Positions 53,214 to 62,189 of a DNA stretch of 64,000 nucleotides are shown piece by piece. The DNA comes from Flavobacterium aestivum (GTDB taxonomy: Bacteria > Bacteroidota > Bacteroidia > Flavobacteriales > Flavobacteriaceae). Position 1 is the stretch's first letter; every line of letters starts with the position of its first letter. The translations under genes and the position numbers were made by a program. The stretch lies in NCBI RefSeq assembly GCF_026870175.2, contig NZ_CP113977.2:3968001-4032000 (forward strand), in the 5' to 3' direction. The notes beneath the pieces were generated by a model. The model ran no database searches and was not told where the DNA came from. It was given only the letters and a program-made list of their open reading frames with translations.

Positions 53214-53221
53214 TATCTTTG
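53214..53221 (+). promoter_or_regulatory. -7 element of the FUSC-family gene
   Basis: TATCTTTG, 16 nt before the ATG at 53238; no -33 TTG at the normal distance. Confidence 0.45.
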
Positions 53222-53237
53222 CATTAAATCAATCCGT

Positions 53238-55454
53238 ATGATCAATAAAATTGAAAATTTCACTGATAGCACTCATTTTACCAATGCTCTAAAAGCAACA
53301 CTATCTGCGGTTTTTCCTGTTTTATTATTCTCCTATTTAGATCATTTTGAAATTGGTTTTACTATTGCTCTCGGAGCTTTCTTAACCTATCCAAGCGACA
53401 TCCCTAGTAGTTTAAACCATAAGATTAAAGGAATAGGCTTTACTGCCTTTTTAGTCGCAAGCATTAATTTGCTCATTAACCTTTTCTATCCATTTCCTTG
53501 GCTTTTTTATCCATTTTTCGCTCTATTATTGTTTGCATTATCTATGATATCCGTTTATGGGCAAAGAGCGACTATTGTATCTTTTTCGGCATTGGTGGCT
53601 GTATCTTTATCTTTTTCGCACATGCACACAGGATTAGAAATGATTCGATATGCTGCTTTAATTCTATCAGGAGGTTTATTTTACCTAGCCATATCGCTTC
53701 TCTTTCATTACCTGCGACCATACAGATATGCCGAATTAGAAGTAACGGAATGTATCCGATTGACTGCAAAGTACCTAAAATTAAGAGGTGATCTATGGAA
53801 AATCGGTGCCAATAAGACTGCAATAATAGAGAAACAATTGCATTTACAGGTAGAACTCAATACGATACACCATAATATAAGAAGCGTTCTTATTGGAAAG
53901 CAAATCAACTCCATTTCTTCCAATCAAAACAGAAAAATGCTAATTGTATTTATTTCCCTAGTTGAGATATTAGAATTGGCTCTATCAACCTCTTTTGATC
54001 ATGATAAACTGCATCAAAAATTTGATGATCATCCTAAAGTATTGTCAACTTATCAAAACTTAGCCTATAATCTAGCTTCTACATTAAAACAGTTGTCCAA
54101 AAACATAAATAACAGAACAAAATACGTTCCGAAACACAATTTATTCAAAGACCTCAACTCACTTGAGCTTGCTATCAAAGAATATGAAAATGATTTAGGA
54201 GCAATTGCAGCCTCCGAAGGCGTTTTTATGCTAACTACAATGTTGGAATATGCAGAAAACCAGATAGAAAAAATTAAAATTGTCGAACGTGCTTTTACCC
54301 TGACCACCAATACTTATGAGTTTAATGGTAAAGACAAAGATTTAGAAAAATTCTTAACTCCTCAATATTATCCATTGAGCACTTTTGTTCAGAATTTGAG
54401 TTTTTCGTCTACAATATTCAGACATTCTTTAAGACTAACTGTTACTGTTATAATTGGGGGCATCATCGGGGAGCTACTTCCTTTTCAAAATATTTATTGG
54501 ATTTTGATGACAATTATAATCATTATGCGGCCTGGTTATGGTTTAACAAAGCAACGCTCGATACAACGTTCTTTTGGGACAATATTAGGAGGTGTAATCG
54601 CATTTAGCATTTTATCCTTGACCCAAAATGAAATACTTATAAGTTCATTAGCCATCACCAGTATGCTTTTAGGCTTATCCTTTACCCAAACCAATTATAG
54701 TGCTAGCGCGACCTTTGTAACCATGTATATTGTATGTTTATATGGTATATTAACCCCAAATTTTGTTCATGTTATTCAGTTTAGAATTATCGATACCTTG
54801 ACAGGAGCACTTTTGGCATTTCTGGCCAACCACTTTTTATGGCCTTCATGGGAATACATAAAAGCCCCTGAATATTTAGAAAAAGCTATTGCTGCCAATC
54901 GCGATTATTTAAACGAAATATTTACTTTTTACCGAAATAAAGGTGAAGTAACAACATCATATCGTTTGGCAAGAAAAAATGCTTTTATCGAAATTGGAAA
55001 TCTTATGGCCTCATTTCAAAGAATGTCACAAGAACCCAAATCCAAACAAATAAAAATAACTCAAGTCTATAAATTAACAGAGCTTAATCATTCCTTACTT
55101 TCATCAATTGCTTCGTTGGGTACTTATATACAATCCCATAAAACAACCCCATCATCAGAAGCTTTTACAATTGTTGTAAAAAAGAGTATTAAGAATTTAG
55201 AGGAAGCTATTAGTTATTTAAAAAACGAAGTCTTCATACAAAAGGACCCTATTACAAATGAAGAACTCGCTCATCGATTTACTGAGTTAAAAAATATTAG
55301 GGAAAGAGAACTAAAAGAAGGAAAACCTATCGATGAAGAAGCATTTGCCTTAAAAATGCAAGAAGTACAATTGGTACTTGAACAATTAGTTTGGTTAACC
55401 AATTTATCCGAGCGGATATTAAGAAATACCAAATTATTAATGAAGATTGAGTAA
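53238..55454 (+). CDS. FUSC-family (YccS/YhfK-like) membrane protein
   Basis: 738 residues. Two hydrophobic bundles (about 15-150 and 395-520) are separated by a long soluble helical domain, and a final helical domain (about 520-738) follows. The second bundle carries IYWILMTIIIIMRPGYGLTK then QRSIQRSFGTILGGVIA, a signature of the FUSC/aromatic-acid exporter group. Substrate unknown; relatives are linked to efflux of aromatic compounds or to unknown envelope functions. Single-gene unit. Confidence 0.85.
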   Translation: MINKIENFTDSTHFTNALKATLSAVFPVLLFSYLDHFEIGFTIALGAFLTYPSDIPSSLNHKIKGIGFTAFLVASINLLINLFYPFPWLFYPFFALLLFALSMISVYGQRATIVSFSALVAVSLSFSHMHTGLEMIRYAALILSGGLFYLAISLLFHYLRPYRYAELEVTECIRLTAKYLKLRGDLWKIGANKTAIIEKQLHLQVELNTIHHNIRSVLIGKQINSISSNQNRKMLIVFISLVEILELALSTSFDHDKLHQKFDDHPKVLSTYQNLAYNLASTLKQLSKNINNRTKYVPKHNLFKDLNSLELAIKEYENDLGAIAASEGVFMLTTMLEYAENQIEKIKIVERAFTLTTNTYEFNGKDKDLEKFLTPQYYPLSTFVQNLSFSSTIFRHSLRLTVTVIIGGIIGELLPFQNIYWILMTIIIIMRPGYGLTKQRSIQRSFGTILGGVIAFSILSLTQNEILISSLAITSMLLGLSFTQTNYSASATFVTMYIVCLYGILTPNFVHVIQFRIIDTLTGALLAFLANHFLWPSWEYIKAPEYLEKAIAANRDYLNEIFTFYRNKGEVTTSYRLARKNAFIEIGNLMASFQRMSQEPKSKQIKITQVYKLTELNHSLLSSIASLGTYIQSHKTTPSSEAFTIVVKKSIKNLEEAISYLKNEVFIQKDPITNEELAHRFTELKNIRERELKEGKPIDEEAFALKMQEVQLVLEQLVWLTNLSERILRNTKLLMKIE

Positions 55455-55460
55455 ATTATT

Positions 55461-55509
55461 AATAACAGTTTTCGGTTTCATAAATTATCTGAAACCGAAA
55501 ACTGTTATT
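55461..55509. repeat. 20-bp perfect inverted repeat between convergent genes
   Basis: AATAACAGTTTTCGGTTTCA and its exact complement, 9-nt loop. There is no T-run on either side, so it is not a classical terminator, though the stem could stop convergent transcription. Confidence 0.7.
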
Positions 55510-55520
55510 GAAACAAAAAA

Positions 55521-57017
55521 TTACTCATTTAGTTTTAAAACTGTTGAAGTATTTTTTCTGATTTCTGCCAAAAGTTCTGGCTTATCATTTAGAGTTTGAC
55601 CAAATGAAGGAATCATTGCTTTAAATTTTTCCTGCCATTCTGCGGTCTTACTTTCTTCTTTAAAACATTTAGTAACCAATTCTAGCATTATAGAAACGGC
55701 TGTCGAAGCTCCAGGAGATGCTCCAAGCAAAACTGCTAATGAACCATCTGCTGTAGTAATCATTTCTGTACCAAACTCAAGCACTCCTCCTTCTTTCTCA
55801 TCTTTTTTGATCACTTGAACCCTTTGACCAGCACGCTCTAAAACCCAATCCTTAGCAACTGCTTTTGGCACATATTCCTTAAGAGCATTGATTCTGTCTT
55901 TGGGAGATTGACGCACTTGCTCGATTAGATATTTAGTAAGAGGTAAGTTTTTATAACCTGCTATAAGCATTGGTATAACATTGTCCGTCTTTATTGAAAA
56001 TGGTAAATCTGAATAAGATCCGTTCTTTAAAAAACGAGTAGAAAAACCTGCAAAAGGACCAAAAAGCAATGCTTTTTCTCCGTTTATCATTCTAGAATCA
56101 ATATGAGGAACAGACATAGGCGGTGCACCTACACTTGCTTTTCCATAGACTTTAGCTTCGTGTTTTGCAATAACTGCTGGATTGGTACATTTTAACCATT
56201 GTCCGCTTACAGGAAAACCACCATATCCTTTTCCTTCTGGTACATTAGCTTTTTCCAATAATGGCAATGAACCTCCTCCGGCACCAATAAATACAAATTT
56301 TGTGTATACTTTTCTTTTTTGACTAGTAGCCAAATCTTCTATTTTTATTCTCCAAGTACCGTCTTCACGTTGCTTTAACTTATTTACCTGGTGATTAAAA
56401 TGTAAAGTAACACCTTCTAATTGAGATAAATGTTTGAACATCCCTCTGGTCAATTCTCCAAAATTCACATCGGTTCCAATTGCCATAGTTGTTCCTGCGT
56501 ACTTTTCAGATTCTTTTCTGGATTCCATAACTAATGGCATCCATTCTTTTAATTTAGAAAAATCAGTACTGAATTCCATATCCTTAAAAAGTGCATTAGG
56601 ATGTAAAACGTCAAATCTTTTCTTTAGATAATCAACATTTTTCTCCCCCCAAACAAAACTCATGTGTGGGATGCTTTTTATGAATTTCTCTGGAGAATCC
56701 ATATATTTTTGATTGACTAAGTATGCCCAAAACTGGCGAGAAACCTCAAAAGATTCAGCTATGCTAATAGCCTTTTTAGGATCGATGCTCCCATCTTCTT
56801 TTTCCGGAGTGTAATTTAGTTCACAAAAAGCAGAATGTCCGGTACCAGCATTGTTCCATGCATCAGAACTTTCGGCAGCGGCAATATCCAGTCTTTCGTA
56901 TATATCAATTTTAATTTCAGGCTGTAACTCCTTAAGAATCAAGCCAAGAGTGGCACTCATAATTCCAGCACCAATAAGTACGACATCAGTATTTGAACGA
57001 ATTGTTGAATCGGGCAT
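55521..57017 (-). CDS. mqo: Malate:quinone oxidoreductase
   Basis: 498 residues. The FAD-binding GAGIMSATLG start, DIYERLDIAAAESSDAWNNA, TGHSAFCELNYTP and the C-terminal GASPGASTAVSIMLE are characteristic of Mqo. It oxidises malate to oxaloacetate and passes electrons to the quinone pool at the membrane, replacing or adding to NAD-dependent malate dehydrogenase. A minus-strand -7 box TATTTTTG lies at 57044-57037. Monocistronic. Confidence 0.93.
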   Translation of the reverse strand: MPDSTIRSNTDVVLIGAGIMSATLGLILKELQPEIKIDIYERLDIAAAESSDAWNNAGTGHSAFCELNYTPEKEDGSIDPKKAISIAESFEVSRQFWAYLVNQKYMDSPEKFIKSIPHMSFVWGEKNVDYLKKRFDVLHPNALFKDMEFSTDFSKLKEWMPLVMESRKESEKYAGTTMAIGTDVNFGELTRGMFKHLSQLEGVTLHFNHQVNKLKQREDGTWRIKIEDLATSQKRKVYTKFVFIGAGGGSLPLLEKANVPEGKGYGGFPVSGQWLKCTNPAVIAKHEAKVYGKASVGAPPMSVPHIDSRMINGEKALLFGPFAGFSTRFLKNGSYSDLPFSIKTDNVIPMLIAGYKNLPLTKYLIEQVRQSPKDRINALKEYVPKAVAKDWVLERAGQRVQVIKKDEKEGGVLEFGTEMITTADGSLAVLLGASPGASTAVSIMLELVTKCFKEESKTAEWQEKFKAMIPSFGQTLNDKPELLAEIRKNTSTVLKLNE

Positions 57018-57132
57018 TTTCTAAATTTTAATGGTGCAAAAATAGCTCATAAAATCACAATAAAAAATTAATTTTTTACTAGAAAAGTGATAAAGATCGA
57101 AAACGTTTTAATCCTTAATCAAAAGGGTATTT

Positions 57133-57543
57133 TTATTTCCTGTTCAAGTAGTCTTGAAGCATTATAGTTGCTGAGATTTCATCAATCAAAGCCTTATTTT
57201 GACGTTGCTTTTTATTGAGTCCGCTATCAATCATTGTTTGAAATGCCATTTTAGAAGTAAAACGTTCATCTACACGAATAACTTTCATATCCGGAAAATG
57301 ATTGGTAAAATGGGTTACAAATCCTTTTATAATGGAGGCACTTTCAGAAGGCTCACCATTCATTTGTTTTGGCTCACCAATAAGAACAGCTTCAACTTTT
57401 TCTTTAGAAAAATAATCTTTTAAAAAGGGTATTACAGTAGCAGAAGGAATCGTAGTAAGACCTGATGCAATAATTTGCAATTCATCTGTAACCGCTATTC
57501 CGGTACGTTTTTGTCCGTAATCTATGGAGAGTATTCTTGGCAT
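57133..57543 (-). CDS. ruvX: Putative pre-16S rRNA nuclease / Holliday junction resolvase-like
   Basis: 136 residues, YqgF/RuvX. The RNase H-like motifs are LSIDYGQKRTGIAV, VLIGEPKQMNGE, VRVDERFTSKMA and DEISATIMLQDYL, with the acidic residues in place. The enzyme processes the 5' end of 16S rRNA in E. coli. It lies 22 nt downstream of the frameshifted methyltransferase on the same strand. Confidence 0.92.
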   Translation of the reverse strand: MPRILSIDYGQKRTGIAVTDELQIIASGLTTIPSATVIPFLKDYFSKEKVEAVLIGEPKQMNGEPSESASIIKGFVTHFTNHFPDMKVIRVDERFTSKMAFQTMIDSGLNKKQRQNKALIDEISATIMLQDYLNRK

Positions 57544-57564
57544 TTATTTTTTTAGCAAAGGTAA

Positions 57565-58300
57565 CTATTTTAATTTTCCTATTCTGAACAGCAGCGGAAA
57601 AGTCACCTTCTTATCATTCTTTTCCCAAGAAATTTTCAGTTCCTCTCGAATTATATCTAATGGATTGCTGTTATTTTTTTGAATATAATGTTGTGTTGCC
57701 GACCATGTTTCGAGATATCCCATCAATTCATCAAAAGACCAAGTAAAATGGTTTTCGAAACTCTCAGTACTAATTTCATCAAAAGGAAAAGAAATGGTAG
57801 TGTAATTTTCATCCAAATATTTTCGCTCTTTGTCCCAATACTCCCCAATTATAGTGTAATAATAATTTCGAATTATCACATCCGATTCAGCATTCGTAGA
57901 AAACAGTCCGTATCCTAAATATAGCAAAAATTCCATCAGGCTTGAGGATTCTGTAGATTTCTTTGTAAAACAAATCAAAATCAAACCAATGAATTGCTTG
58001 AGCTACAGTTATCAAATCAAAAGTTTGATTATCGAATGAAGTCTTTTCAGCAGACTCTAATTTATACTCTAAATTGGGCGCCGGAATAGCATTGTCGAGT
58101 TGGTTTTGACTAATATCAATTCCATATACTTTTTCAAAAACAGCAGAGAGTTTATGAGCAATTTGTCCGTTACCAGTAGCAACATCGAGTGCCTTTGATT
58201 TATTTTTGACAAAAGAAATCAAATAATCAATCATTTCATCGGGATAATGAGGACGATATTTTGAATATTCTGATGCTTGCTTAGAGAAATTATCCTTCAT
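57565..58300 (-). pseudogene. SAM-dependent methyltransferase with a frameshift
   Basis: Two adjacent minus-strand frames together make one protein of about 245 residues. The first (58300-57887) has the SAM motifs ALDVATGNGQIAHKLS and LITVAQAIHWFD and reads to FAIFRIRTVFYEC. The second, in another frame, continues with GYGLFSTNAESDVIIRNYYY to the natural end at 57565. The break is near 57921-57929. Removing one T from TTTAGG restores AILGYGL, close to the family AVWGYGL. It is either a decayed gene or a sequencing error; substrate unknown. Confidence 0.82.
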
Positions 58301-58386
58301 ATTCCTTACTTTTTTACTTATCAAATTTACTACATTTAAATAATTTCAAGTTAAATCTATAACATTTTCCATACAATTTCCTTTTT

Positions 58387-58414
58387 TTGCTATTGGTTTA
58401 AAATGGTATCTTTG
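58387..58414 (+). promoter_or_regulatory. Promoter of dapD
   Basis: TTG (58387-58389), 17-nt spacer, TATCTTTG (58407-58414). Transcription start near 58420 leaves a leader of about 97 nt that contains the whole shared 5' element. Confidence 0.65.
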
Positions 58415-58437
58415 CCCAAAATCTATCAAAAAATGAA

Positions 58438-58516
58438 ATCGTCTTGACTCCTAAATACAAGTTCTGGCAGAATGGCGATATCATATTCCTAATAAAAAAA
58501 CTAATATTATTTTCAT
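58438..58516 (+). promoter_or_regulatory. Shared start-codon-proximal 5' element, copy at dapD
   Basis: Left arm ATCGTCTT (58438-58445) with GACTCCTAA after it; right arm ATGGCGAT (58472-58479); then TTCCTAATAAAAAAACTAAT and ATTATTTTCAT before the ATG at 58517, 45 nt after the internal ATG. The last 22 nt to the ATG match the hemN copy at 21 positions. The internal ATG opens MAISYS then TAA. Confidence 0.68.
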
Positions 58517-59332
58517 ATGAATTCATTACAAACAATAATAGAACAAGCGTGGGAAAACCGTGCTTTGCTACAAGAAACAACAACTACTGATGCAATCAGA
58601 GAAGTTATAGAATTATTAGATGCCGGAAAATTAAGAGTTGCCGAGCCTGTTGGCGAAGGTTGGCAAGTAAACGAATGGGTTAAAAAAGCAGTTGTGATGT
58701 ACTTCCCTATTCAAAAAATGGAAACATTAGAATCTGGAATTTTCGAATACCACGACAAAATGTTACTTAAAAAAGGTTATGCAGAAAAAGGAATTCGTGT
58801 AGTTCCTAATGCAGTTGCAAGATATGGAGCTTACATTTCAAGCGGTGTAATCTTGATGCCAAGTTATGTAAACATCGGAGCTTATGTAGATGAAGGAACT
58901 ATGGTAGATACTTGGGCAACAGTAGGAAGTTGTGCTCAAATTGGTAAAAATGTACACTTAAGTGGTGGAGTTGGAATTGGTGGAGTTTTAGAGCCATTAC
59001 AAGCTGCTCCTGTAATTATTGAAGACGGTGCCTTTGTAGGTTCTCGTTGTATCGTTGTAGAAGGTGTTCATGTGGGTAAAGAAGCCGTTCTTGGTGCCAA
59101 TGTATGTTTGACAGCTTCTACAAAAATCATCGATGTAACTGGTGATGAGCCTGTAGAAATGAAAGGCTTTGTTCCTGCTCGTTCGGTAGTGATTCCTGGA
59201 AGTTACACTAAGAAGTTTGCTGCTGGAGAGTTTCAAGTACCATGCGCATTGATTATTGGAACTCGTAAACCATCTACCGATTTAAAAACATCATTGAATG
59301 ATGCTTTACGCGAATATGATGTAGCGGTTTAA
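58517..59332 (+). CDS. dapD: 2,3,4,5-tetrahydropyridine-2,6-dicarboxylate N-succinyltransferase
   Basis: 271 residues. An N-terminal helical domain (1-95) and a left-handed beta-helix with hexapeptide repeats (about 100-240), including YVDEGTMVDTWATVGSCAQI and GGVGIGGVLEPLQAAPVIIE. The conserved end GTRKPSTDLKTSLNDALREY is present. It succinylates tetrahydrodipicolinate in the lysine/DAP pathway. Its leader holds the shared 5' element; a strong terminator follows. Confidence 0.95.
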   Translation: MNSLQTIIEQAWENRALLQETTTTDAIREVIELLDAGKLRVAEPVGEGWQVNEWVKKAVVMYFPIQKMETLESGIFEYHDKMLLKKGYAEKGIRVVPNAVARYGAYISSGVILMPSYVNIGAYVDEGTMVDTWATVGSCAQIGKNVHLSGGVGIGGVLEPLQAAPVIIEDGAFVGSRCIVVEGVHVGKEAVLGANVCLTASTKIIDVTGDEPVEMKGFVPARSVVIPGSYTKKFAAGEFQVPCALIIGTRKPSTDLKTSLNDALREYDVAV

Positions 59333-59350
59333 TAAACTTAAGCTCAATAA

Positions 59351-59400
59351 AAAAAACTCCAAATTTCAATTGACATACGAATTGAAATTTGGAGTTTTTT
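59351..59400. terminator. Bidirectional terminator after dapD
   Basis: AAAAAACTCCAAATTTCAAT paired with its complement ending GGAGTTTTTT; about a 21-bp stem, 8-nt loop. Confidence 0.9.
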
Positions 59401-59459
59401 ATTTGAAGTTTCCTATTTTCTATTAGGAATCTATTTATTGCAAACTATAAAGTAAAAAA

Positions 59460-60215
59460 TTATTTTTTGCTTTTGTTATTCTGAATTTCTAAAAGTTTAG
59501 CATATTTCATATGAGTAAAAAGACCTTGAATTAATGCAAAAGTAACTCCATCTATACCATTAAATATTCCCTTTTTAAAAAAATAACATCTTACAAAAGT
59601 GGTTAAACCATTTAATACAGGTTTAAAATTCCCTACCCTCTTTCCTTGATCATAAAGTTGTTGAGCATGCCAAGTAGAATATAAATTTTTCTTACTGATT
59701 AATTGGTCATAACTCGCCCATGCATAATGATTCAAATGAACATTTAAATTAGCTTTCTTGTTTCCTAAAACCTTTTGATGTACCATGTCTTTTGATGGAG
59801 AAGCTGTTTTTTTATTAAAAAAGCGAACTGTTCTATCAGGATACCAGCCAGAAAAGTTAATTAATTTATCACCCATATAATTATACAGGCTAAAAGCATA
59901 TGCGTCAAAATCTTGATTTTCATATTTACCGGATAAAACAAATTCCTCAGCATCGGCTGCTAAAATCTCATCCGCATCTAAATTTAAAATCCAATCGTTT
60001 TTGCAGTAAGGAAGCCCAAAAATTCTTTGGGGCCCATCTCCCAAAAAAGGCTGCGAAATAACTTTAGCTCCTTTTTCTTGGGCAATTTGAACTGTATTAT
60101 CAGAACTTAGTGAATCTATAACAATTATTTCGTCGCAAACTCTATAAAGAGCATCTATACATTTTCCTATATGTTTTTCTTCATTATAGGTTATTACTAA
60201 TCCACTAATTTTCAT
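59460..60215 (-). CDS. Glycosyltransferase family 2 (WaaE/KdtX-like)
   Basis: 251 residues. GT-A fold start ISGLVITYNEEKHIGKCIDA, then IIVIDSLSSDNTV and the metal site LNLDADEIL. The middle WYPDRTVRFF and VHQKVL are typical of the LPS-core beta-glucosyltransferase WaaE/KdtX subgroup. It adds a sugar to surface glycan at the cytoplasmic face; the donor is not known. The upstream deacetylase gene ends 8 nt away, making a two-gene operon. Confidence 0.85.
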   Translation of the reverse strand: MKISGLVITYNEEKHIGKCIDALYRVCDEIIVIDSLSSDNTVQIAQEKGAKVISQPFLGDGPQRIFGLPYCKNDWILNLDADEILAADAEEFVLSGKYENQDFDAYAFSLYNYMGDKLINFSGWYPDRTVRFFNKKTASPSKDMVHQKVLGNKKANLNVHLNHYAWASYDQLISKKNLYSTWHAQQLYDQGKRVGNFKPVLNGLTTFVRCYFFKKGIFNGIDGVTFALIQGLFTHMKYAKLLEIQNNKSKK

Positions 60216-60223
60216 AATATATT

Positions 60224-60937
60224 CTAAAACAATTTAAGCTTTCCTATTTTCAATTTTAATCTAAATCTAAACAAATTATCTTCTCCCTTTATATCTATTC
60301 GCTTTATTAAATAGTTATTTTTAAACGGAAAATCATTTACTCTATTCCCAATTCGCAAACCATACTTTATACCATTCTCACGCATTATTTTTTCAAAGAC
60401 GGCAAACTCAGCATTTGATTTAGGATAATTCCCAAAAGGATATGCTAAAACTGGCTTTATATCCAATTGATTTTCTTTAATAAAAGTATTACATTTTGCA
60501 AAGTCAACTTCCAGTTCCTCTTTAGACAATGCCTCATATCGTTTGTGCTCAAATGAATGATGCCCCAACTCTATAAGGTTACTATCTAATTTCTTTAATT
60601 GCTCTACACTCATTATTTTTTCTTTTCCTTCGATCCAATAATCAAAATTTCCAACGAAAGAAAATGGTATAAAAAAAGAAGCTTTTAATTGGTATTTTTC
60701 AAGTAAAGGTACAGCATATGTAAGTTGACACTCGGTAACATCATCAAAAGTGATAATGATACTTTTTTTAGGTAATTCTTTTAAATTTTCTAAATCCCTA
60801 AAATGAAATGTTTTGTAATTATTATCATGCAAGAATTTAAATTGTGATTCTAACTTTGATATGGAAATGCTTAAATCTAAAGACTTAGAGTCATCTTCAA
60901 CAACATTATGGTACATTAAAATGGGCAACTTAGACAT
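60224..60937 (-). CDS. Polysaccharide deacetylase family protein
   Basis: 237 residues of the NodB/CE4 fold without a signal peptide. Motifs: ILMYHNVV, IITFDDVTE (the D-D pair), LGHHSFEHK (metal His in H-x3-H spacing) and LAYPFGNYP. Usual members remove acetyl groups from GlcNAc. In glycosyltransferase clusters they are often used on LPS or capsule sugars. It is upstream of the GT2 gene and divergent from the GT9 gene; a minus-strand -7 box TACTTTTG is at 60976-60969. Confidence 0.83.
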   Translation of the reverse strand: MSKLPILMYHNVVEDDSKSLDLSISISKLESQFKFLHDNNYKTFHFRDLENLKELPKKSIIITFDDVTECQLTYAVPLLEKYQLKASFFIPFSFVGNFDYWIEGKEKIMSVEQLKKLDSNLIELGHHSFEHKRYEALSKEELEVDFAKCNTFIKENQLDIKPVLAYPFGNYPKSNAEFAVFEKIMRENGIKYGLRIGNRVNDFPFKNNYLIKRIDIKGEDNLFRFRLKLKIGKLKLF

Positions 60938-60952
60938 TTAGTTTTTTTTTTG

Positions 60953-60960
60953 TAGTTTTG
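60953..60960 (+). promoter_or_regulatory. -7 element of the GT9 gene
   Basis: TAGTTTTG, 49 nt before the ATG at 61010; no clear -33 TTG. Confidence 0.4.
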
Positions 60961-61009
60961 CTGACCCCCAAAAGTAATTTTTTTTTTTAGTAATTAACCT
61001 TAATCTATA

Positions 61010-62077
61010 ATGAAGTTTTTAGTAATTCAACAAAAAAGAGTTGGAGACGTATTGACTAGTACAATTATCTGCAACAATTTAAAAAAAAAGTATCCTAATG
61101 CTACAATAGATTTCATGGGTTACACAAATTGTGTTGATGTACTAATTGGAAACCCAAACATTGATAATGTAATTGTTTTGTCTCATAAAGTCAGAAAAAA
61201 TTACTTTTCCCTATTTAAGTTTATTTTTGAAATTAGAGCCAAGAAATATGATGTTGTAATTGATGTTTATAACAAATTAGAAACAAATTTGATCACTTTA
61301 TTTTCTGGCGCTAATACAAAAATAGCCTATCATAAATGGTATACTACTTTATTTTACACCCATAATTTAAAACGTATTGACAATACAATGGATACAAATT
61401 ATGGTTTTGCAATTGAAAATCGACTTTTATTATTAGAACCACTAAACTTAGATAAAAGTACAATAGATCCGTTTCCTAAATTATTTGTAAGCCCTAAAGA
61501 AAATGAGGATACAATCTCTCTTTTTGAGCAGCACAAAATAGATAAAAACAAAAAAATCATAATGATAAGCTTACTGGGAAGTGAGCAAAGCAAAACTTAT
61601 CCATTAGAATATATGGCTAAAGTAGTTGAATATGTTGCAAGCCATAAAGATGTAACGATACTTTTCAATTATTTTGAAAGTCAAATTGAAGATGCCAAGA
61701 AAATATACAATTCTTGCTCAAAAAGCACCCAAGAAAAAATTCGTTTTGATTTATTGGGCAGCGATTTAAGATCATTCGTTGCCATAATGAATAATTGTGA
61801 TATAATTATAGGAAATGATGGTGGAGCAATTAATATGGCTAAAGCATTAAACAAACCTTCATTTACAATCTTCTCTCCTTTTATAGAAAAGAAAAATTGG
61901 GCCACTTTTGAGGATGGATCCAAAAACATATCAGTCCATCTTAACGATTACAAGCCTGATTTAATAAAAAATGTACATCACGATGAAATAAAGAAAAATG
62001 CATCTTCGTTATATCAACAATTTACACCAGAATTATTTAAAGACAGAATTGAGTTTTTTATGGATCAAAACTTATAA
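61010..62077 (+). CDS. Glycosyltransferase family 9 (heptosyltransferase-like)
   Basis: 355 residues, GT-B fold. The N-terminal MKFLVIQQKRVGDVLTSTII is the usual R-x-G-D-x-[IVL] start; the C-terminal half has IIGNDGGAINMAKALNKPSF and FSPFIEKKNW, matching the donor-binding segment (D-x-G-x-x-H in classical members). Here the His is replaced by Asn, so the donor may not be ADP-heptose. It lies in the LPS/glycan cluster, 112 nt before the next GT2. Confidence 0.84.
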   Translation: MKFLVIQQKRVGDVLTSTIICNNLKKKYPNATIDFMGYTNCVDVLIGNPNIDNVIVLSHKVRKNYFSLFKFIFEIRAKKYDVVIDVYNKLETNLITLFSGANTKIAYHKWYTTLFYTHNLKRIDNTMDTNYGFAIENRLLLLEPLNLDKSTIDPFPKLFVSPKENEDTISLFEQHKIDKNKKIIMISLLGSEQSKTYPLEYMAKVVEYVASHKDVTILFNYFESQIEDAKKIYNSCSKSTQEKIRFDLLGSDLRSFVAIMNNCDIIIGNDGGAINMAKALNKPSFTIFSPFIEKKNWATFEDGSKNISVHLNDYKPDLIKNVHHDEIKKNASSLYQQFTPELFKDRIEFFMDQNL

Positions 62078-62189
62078 CCAACTTTAGTTTTTATTGAATT
62101 CTTTTTTAAATAATTAGCAAAAAACATTGTTCCTATTTTACTTTTATTCAAACCTATTTAATTCATAACAAAAAACAGTTTCATCGTAT

